Shown piece after piece: positions 6,320 through 9,956 of a stretch of 9,956 bases of DNA. The stretch lies in the NCBI GenBank assembly GCA_020848315.1, contig JADLAH010000249.1:1-9956 (forward strand), written 5' to 3'. Below the pieces are notes generated by a model, which worked only from the letters and a program-made list of their open reading frames with translations, was not told where the DNA came from and did not search any database. Source of the stretch: Chitinophagales bacterium (GTDB lineage Bacteria; Bacteroidota; Bacteroidia; Chitinophagales; JADIYW01). The translations under genes and the position numbers were made by a program. Each line of letters starts with the position of its first letter. Position 1 is the first letter of the stretch.

Positions 6320-7137
6320 ACATACCAATTCCATCTGGCCTTCAGATTCAGCCACGCGTAATGCAATTTTGATGTTGCCCACCATACTTTTCGTGTTTCT
6401 TCACGTGTAGCTACCCGATGTGTAATTCCATATTTATTCAGTAATTGCTCATACACGGAGTTCTTTATAGCCATGTTTTTGTCCAGTTGCAGTCGGCGGA
6501 ATTCCTCATTCATCCAATGAAAAATAAACCATTTCGAAGGTAGCTGTTTGTCATGCAGATAATATTCTTTTACCAGCGGAAAACTATCCGGATTGGAAAT
6601 ATCTCCGATATATGCCTCCAGCTGATGATTGCGAACGCCCTGTTTCAGGATTTCAATGGGAAGCAACCATTCCATATTATCCGATTTTACCTGTCCGGCA
6701 GCCTCTTCATAACACCATTTCATCAGCGGAGAATGTTTTGGGCATTTCATGAGGTTACCTACCAATCCCATGGTGTGGTGATGCCTGAAGAAATAAGGGG
6801 TTTGGAGGTTTAATGGTTGCAGACAAGTAATATCCATGTCCGCCCAGATACCACCGTGTTCAAACAATAGTTTGTACCTAAATATATCGGAGAATCCGGC
6901 ATAACTGCCTTTTCCGTGCCCGTATTTATTGGCATGCTGATAGTGGAAGACATCTGCTTCCCGGATAATTTCATTCGCGTCTCTTTGTGTTACGCCATCA
7001 GGTATGTTGAGGGAAGGGGAATAAGTCCAAAGCTGAACACTGTGCCCGTTTTCTCTGAAAGAACAGAGTGTCAGCAATTCCATGGCGCTGAGGTGCGACC
7101 CTATCCATAAAGTATGTATGGTATTACTGTTGTCCAT
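6304..7137 (-). CDS. GT32-family DXD glycosyltransferase, 277 aa
   Basis: A sugar transferase of the Gly_transf_sug (GT32, mannosyl/galactosyl-transferase-like) type. Early in the protein is IHTLWIGSHLSAMELLTL, followed by the defining stretch FSDIFRYKLLFEHGGIWADM at residues 82-101, with the metal- and nucleotide-sugar-binding DMD at 100-102. There is no signal peptide or membrane segment, so the enzyme should be cytoplasmic and use a nucleotide-sugar donor, probably with Mn or Mg. The length is normal for short bacterial members. The ATG at 7137 lies within the end of the DUF4184 gene (14-base overlap), implying one transcript, and the 3' end overlaps the convergent SGNH gene by 16 bases. 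The sugar and acceptor cannot be predicted; the neighbourhood suggests a surface glycan or glycoconjugate. Confidence 0.88.
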   Translation of the reverse strand: MDNSNTIHTLWIGSHLSAMELLTLCSFRENGHSVQLWTYSPSLNIPDGVTQRDANEIIREADVFHYQHANKYGHGKGSYAGFSDIFRYKLLFEHGGIWADMDITCLQPLNLQTPYFFRHHHTMGLVGNLMKCPKHSPLMKWCYEEAAGQVKSDNMEWLLPIEILKQGVRNHQLEAYIGDISNPDSFPLVKEYYLHDKQLPSKWFIFHWMNEEFRRLQLDKNMAIKNSVYEQLLNKYGITHRVATREETRKVWWATSKLHYAWLNLKARWNWYVQLSK

Positions 7138-7906
7138 TGTTGCGAAAATAATTGCGAAGATAAAAAAGGGTAGGTGTTATAAAGAAAGAGATTAACATTC
7201 CATTCGTGCCGCCAATGGCAAGCGTATCAATGGCAAAGCCGGACTCTATGCCTGTCAGCAATATTTTAATGCTGCCAAAAATTGCCGCTACAACCAGAAA
7301 AGAAGTCAGTAGTTTTCTGCTCGAATGGTAAGTTAATAATTCAGTTATGTTGCGAATGCGAAATCCCTCATCAAACAGCCATCTGTACAGGAAATAGGCG
7401 CCTGCTATGCTTAATGTAATGGCCGGAATATACATTGCAAGATAGTAATACATAATTCCTACCACATAATTCATATAGAAAACCCACGCAATGTGTTGGA
7501 AGGTATAGGCGTCAAAATGTACGGTTAGGTCGAGTAGCAGATGTAGCAGGATGGCCATCAGGATAGAGCTGCTCACAGAGAACCAGTTTTTCCGCAGGTG
7601 ACTGAGGAAATTGAAACTCCGGTAGTGATTCAATTGAGCTTGCAGTCTAGGCGGCGCGGCATCCATCAGTATATTCCGGATAACAACATGAAAATATACC
7701 GCAGATAAAAGTGCCATCGGAAATATTAAAAACAGGATGGTCTTCCAATCGTATTGGAATAAGTGAAATCTGGGATTCGTAAGCCGCAGCAAAAAGGCAT
7801 AGTCGGGTGCTATGCTGCCGAATACCCATCCTGTCGTAGAGAAAAGATGCGGCTTCCATCGTTTTAAAGGATAAATAAAGCCGGGGTGTACAAAAGTATA
7901 AGGCAT
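7124..7906 (-). CDS. DUF4184-family multi-spanning membrane protein, 260 aa
   Basis: The N-terminus MPYTFVHPGFIYPLKRW followed by FGSIAPDYAFL (residues 29-40) is the signature of DUF4184 (MPfTxxHPxxxxPL...GSxxPDxxYf). The His7-Pro8, Pro34-Asp35 and later LLHLLLDLTVHFD (about residues 120-132) are polar residues in otherwise hydrophobic surroundings, a layout like metal-dependent membrane hydrolases, though no activity is established for the family. I count five or six membrane helices, including around residues 58-76, 110-130, 140-170, 198-216 and 232-250. The ATG at 7906 fits the family start. It is the first gene of a two-gene operon with the GT32 gene. Its place beside a glycosyltransferase hints at an envelope role, but that is only context. 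Confidence 0.85.
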   Translation of the reverse strand: MPYTFVHPGFIYPLKRWKPHLFSTTGWVFGSIAPDYAFLLRLTNPRFHLFQYDWKTILFLIFPMALLSAVYFHVVIRNILMDAAPPRLQAQLNHYRSFNFLSHLRKNWFSVSSSILMAILLHLLLDLTVHFDAYTFQHIAWVFYMNYVVGIMYYYLAMYIPAITLSIAGAYFLYRWLFDEGFRIRNITELLTYHSSRKLLTSFLVVAAIFGSIKILLTGIESGFAIDTLAIGGTNGMLISFFITPTLFYLRNYFRNNGQQ

Positions 7907-8064
7907 AATTTACACAAATTAGCAATGTGTGTGCTATTATCCTAATCTATCAAAGGCAATATTTATGGAAACCTTTGAATTTTTAAGAAAGATTTCGCTA
8001 CATTTAGTTATCTCTTTTCTGACTAAAGAGATATAGTGTTTGATTATTTTAAAGTAGAAAAGTT
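7907..8064. promoter_or_regulatory. Divergent intergenic region with two inverted repeats
   Basis: These 158 bases lie between genes transcribed away from each other, so they should hold both promoters. They contain a 7-base inverted repeat (TCAAAGG at 7950-7956 with CCTTTGA at 7972-7978) and a stronger hairpin at 8009-8033. A TAGTGTTTG at 8034-8042 resembles the Bacteroidota -7 element TAnnTTTG with one extra base, about 20 bases before the ATG at 8065. I cannot fix the promoters more exactly. Confidence 0.4.
8009..8033. repeat. Perfect 9-base hairpin upstream of the secreted-protein gene
   Basis: TATCTCTTT at 8009-8017 is exactly complementary to AAAGAGATA at 8025-8033, with the 7-base loop TCTGACT. 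It ends 31 bases before the ATG of the plus-strand gene. With no T-run following, it is not a typical intrinsic terminator, so an operator or 5'-leader hairpin is more likely. The role is inferred. Confidence 0.6.
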
Positions 8065-8982
8065 ATGAAGTCTCTGTTTCAAAGGATATCGGTTGTTGCA
8101 GTTTTTATGGTGTATTTCACCCCTGGATTCAGTGCGGGTAAGCCATTTCCCGGAGATACTGTATCCCGTTTTATTGCTGCTTATGGCAAAGACTCTCTGC
8201 GGACGCTGTTGGATGAGCGGATTAAACTGGCGTCGGATTTCATTTATATACACACAGGAGACATAGTATCACCCAATGCAGCCATGGAATTCAGGCTGTA
8301 TGCAAGGCATTTTAATTTGCCCATCGCAGAGGTGCCTTTGCTGTCTGCACCCTACGATGCCTATTTTTACAGACTGTATGGGCAATACCTGGGAGATACA
8401 ATAGCGATGTTTGAGAATTTCAAAAAAATAAAAGAGGAAAAGCAGGACGTATTGAAGTTGTTTATAGAAAATATGGTACATGAAGCTGGAAGAATAGGTT
8501 TTGCGGTATTTTGTAATCATTTTACTATTCCAGAGAAGGCAGTAGACAGTCTGTATGTATTCAGGAAAAGAATCAAAGGAATGGATAAAATACAAACCTA
8601 CTGGACACTGATAGAATTAGGAAAAAATTGCCCAAAGGCATATCCCGGATTAGAGAAGATGCTAGCCGATTATTTTACCGAGTTAGCTAAAGTATATAAT
8701 TTTAGTCAGCTATATTCACCTGCTACTGTCCTAACAGCCAAGAATATGGAATCCTACAATCTATTATTGCCAGTTAGGACGACAGCCTATGGCTTATATG
8801 CGAATAACGGCAGTGTGCCGGCTCTTGATAGCCGTTTAATGTATCTGTTGTCCTCGCAAAATCTTTCTGATGGTGGCTGGCCTGTTTATTATGAGTTAAA
8901 CAAGGAAGGTGACGCAATGACAACGCTGTACGGGTTGTGGGCTTTGTGTGAGTGGAGAGAGTTATTTAAAAGCAGAGATTGA
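8065..8982 (+). CDS. Secreted protein with a C-terminal QW-like (prenyltransferase/squalene-cyclase) motif, 305 aa
   Basis: The protein starts with a clear signal peptide (basic MKSLFQR, then SVVAVFMVYFTPGFSA, cleavage probably near residue 24), so it is exported to the periplasm or beyond. The middle is helical, without a motif I recognise. The C-terminal part has TTAYGLYA, then MYLLSSQNLSDGGWP with Gln265 and Trp272, then GDAMTTLYGLWALCEW. This resembles one QW repeat with its following helix from alpha/alpha-toroid proteins such as squalene cyclases and prenyltransferases. Only one clear repeat is seen, there is no DXDD catalytic motif, and the protein is far shorter than a cyclase, so enzymatic cyclase activity is unlikely. 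It may be a binding or scaffold domain. The gene is convergent with the di-heme peroxidase gene, with only five bases between the stops. The function is unknown. Confidence 0.75.
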   Translation: MKSLFQRISVVAVFMVYFTPGFSAGKPFPGDTVSRFIAAYGKDSLRTLLDERIKLASDFIYIHTGDIVSPNAAMEFRLYARHFNLPIAEVPLLSAPYDAYFYRLYGQYLGDTIAMFENFKKIKEEKQDVLKLFIENMVHEAGRIGFAVFCNHFTIPEKAVDSLYVFRKRIKGMDKIQTYWTLIELGKNCPKAYPGLEKMLADYFTELAKVYNFSQLYSPATVLTAKNMESYNLLLPVRTTAYGLYANNGSVPALDSRLMYLLSSQNLSDGGWPVYYELNKEGDAMTTLYGLWALCEWRELFKSRD

Positions 8983-8987
8983 TTAAG

Positions 8988-9956
8988 TTACTTAAGATAT
9001 GGGAAGTCATCCCACTTGAAATTAGTACTTTGAAAAGGATTAGAATATTTTTTGTCTGTGAGGATACTTGTATCTGTAAACAACTCAAAAAATGCACTTA
9101 GATTTTTCCTGTCATATTCCGTTAAAGTAATCAATGAACTATCTAAATGAATAAACATTTCCGGATTTTTAGTATAGATCTCTTTGATGTGTTTTTCATA
9201 ATGATTTATTACTTCGTCAAGGTCTTTGTAACTTCCATCGTGCATATAAGGTGCACTGTATTTAATGTTTATTAGTGTTGGTACTTTGAATTTTTTCAAA
9301 ATCATTTGGCCACTGTCGGAAGTATTGTAAATAGCATTTGGAACAGATAAATTATTGGCGAATTTAGTATTGCCTACACCTTCACCAGGGTGGCAACGTC
9401 CACAAGTATTGGTAGTTCTGTAGTAAAGTCCGTCAAAACTGTTTTCTTGCAGCTTTTCTATTGTTTCATTGTGTTTTAATTCTTTCTCAATTTCAAGGAA
9501 TCGCTTGCTATACGACTTTATGTTAATTGTGCGTAGAAACTGACTGATTGCCTTGGAAACCGTATGAAAAGAAATAGCTTCACCAGGGAATGCAGCCTTG
9601 AAAAGTTTGGGGTAAAATTTGTGTTTAGTCAGCCTTGTAACAATAATAGTTGTATCGCTGTTCATCTCAAGGCTGTCTGTAACAGGAAAATAGATAAGCT
9701 CCTCCAGCGACTTTACCCTGCCATCCCAAAAAAAATCTGTCTGCCATGCAAGATTGACTAATGTCATGGTATTCCTGTTACCCTCTTTACCCTTGATTCC
9801 TACACTATACTGCTTTCCTCCGTCAGAAAATGAATATTCCTGTTTGTGGCAGCTTCCACAGGATTGGGAAAAGTCTCCCGATAATGTAGTGTCATAAAAT
9901 AAAAGACGACCCAATGCTACCCCTTCTACTGTCAAAATGTTATCATCAGGTATCGC
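8988..9956 (-). CDS. Di-heme cytochrome c peroxidase / MauG-family protein (5' end outside the window)
   Basis: The enzyme family reduces hydrogen peroxide, or in MauG-like members oxidises a partner protein, in the periplasm. The frame stays open to the right edge as AIPDDNILTVEGVALGRLLF, typical of the start of the mature domain, so the TTG at 9935 is not the true start and the signal peptide lies outside. Counting from the first visible residue, the heme-binding motifs are CGSCH at 33-37 and CGRCH at 185-189. Other family marks are FFWDGR (74-79), the VPTLINIKYSAPYMHDGSYK stretch (225-244) and LDEVINHY (246-253). The visible 322 residues cover nearly the whole mature protein, and no frame break is seen. 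In Bacteroidota such proteins often sit near outer-membrane or metal-linked loci, but the partner gene lies beyond the window. Confidence 0.92.
   Translation of the reverse strand, partial: AIPDDNILTVEGVALGRLLFYDTTLSGDFSQSCGSCHKQEYSFSDGGKQYSVGIKGKEGNRNTMTLVNLAWQTDFFWDGRVKSLEELIYFPVTDSLEMNSDTTIIVTRLTKHKFYPKLFKAAFPGEAISFHTVSKAISQFLRTINIKSYSKRFLEIEKELKHNETIEKLQENSFDGLYYRTTNTCGRCHPGEGVGNTKFANNLSVPNAIYNTSDSGQMILKKFKVPTLINIKYSAPYMHDGSYKDLDEVINHYEKHIKEIYTKNPEMFIHLDSSLITLTEYDRKNLSAFFELFTDTSILTDKKYSNPFQSTNFKWDDFPYLK

Noticed and set aside
8983..8995. Palindrome TTAAGTTACTTAA between convergent stops as a terminator
   Set aside because: There is a single central base and thus no loop, and the arms are A+T-rich, so a stable terminator hairpin is unlikely.
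1..9956. CRISPR arrays, tRNA or rRNA genes
   Set aside because: I found no regularly spaced repeats and no cloverleaf or conserved rRNA segments by eye.

Overview
The window looks like Bacteroidota DNA, most likely a Chitinophaga-type genome. The evidence is moderate base composition, few Shine-Dalgarno-like sites, an IS407-type IS3 element, a DUF4184 protein, a GT32 glycosyltransferase and a di-heme cytochrome c peroxidase of the kind common in that phylum. The assignment is an inference from gene content, not from a marker gene.

Layout from left to right. (1) Bases 1-389 hold the start of an unidentified gene and the C-terminal third of a membrane-anchored GT2 glycosyltransferase, both on the minus strand. 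(2) Bases about 390-1398 hold an IS3-family (IS407-like) element, orfA and orfB on the minus strand, with a textbook A AAA AAG frameshift site. The end beyond orfB is missing: orfB fuses directly into the glycosyltransferase remnant, so both genes are broken at one junction near 388. (3) Bases 1496-4959 hold a tightly packed minus-strand operon: carbamoyltransferase (NodU/SxtI type), membrane-anchored SGNH hydrolase, a 50-residue DUF5989/SxtK-like membrane peptide and an SxtJ-like membrane protein. All three junctions overlap. The 50-residue gene is easy to miss because a longer out-of-frame ORF runs through it. (4) Diverging from this operon, 5036-6319 encodes a second membrane-anchored SGNH protein. 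(5) Bases 6304-7906 on the minus strand encode a DUF4184 membrane protein followed by a GT32 DXD glycosyltransferase; the latter overlaps the second SGNH gene tail to tail. (6) Bases 7907-8064 are a divergent intergenic region with two inverted repeats. (7) Bases 8065-8982 encode a secreted protein with a C-terminal squalene-cyclase-like QW motif. (8) Bases 8988-9956 hold a di-heme cytochrome c peroxidase/MauG-family gene, convergent with the previous one and running off the window.

The most interesting part is region 3 with its neighbours. A carbamoyltransferase, two SGNH proteins, the SxtJ/DUF5989 membrane pair and two glycosyltransferases suggest a membrane-linked system that builds a glycan or small molecule and decorates it with carbamoyl and possibly acyl groups. 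The substrate is not visible. Regions 7 and 8 look like unrelated functions.
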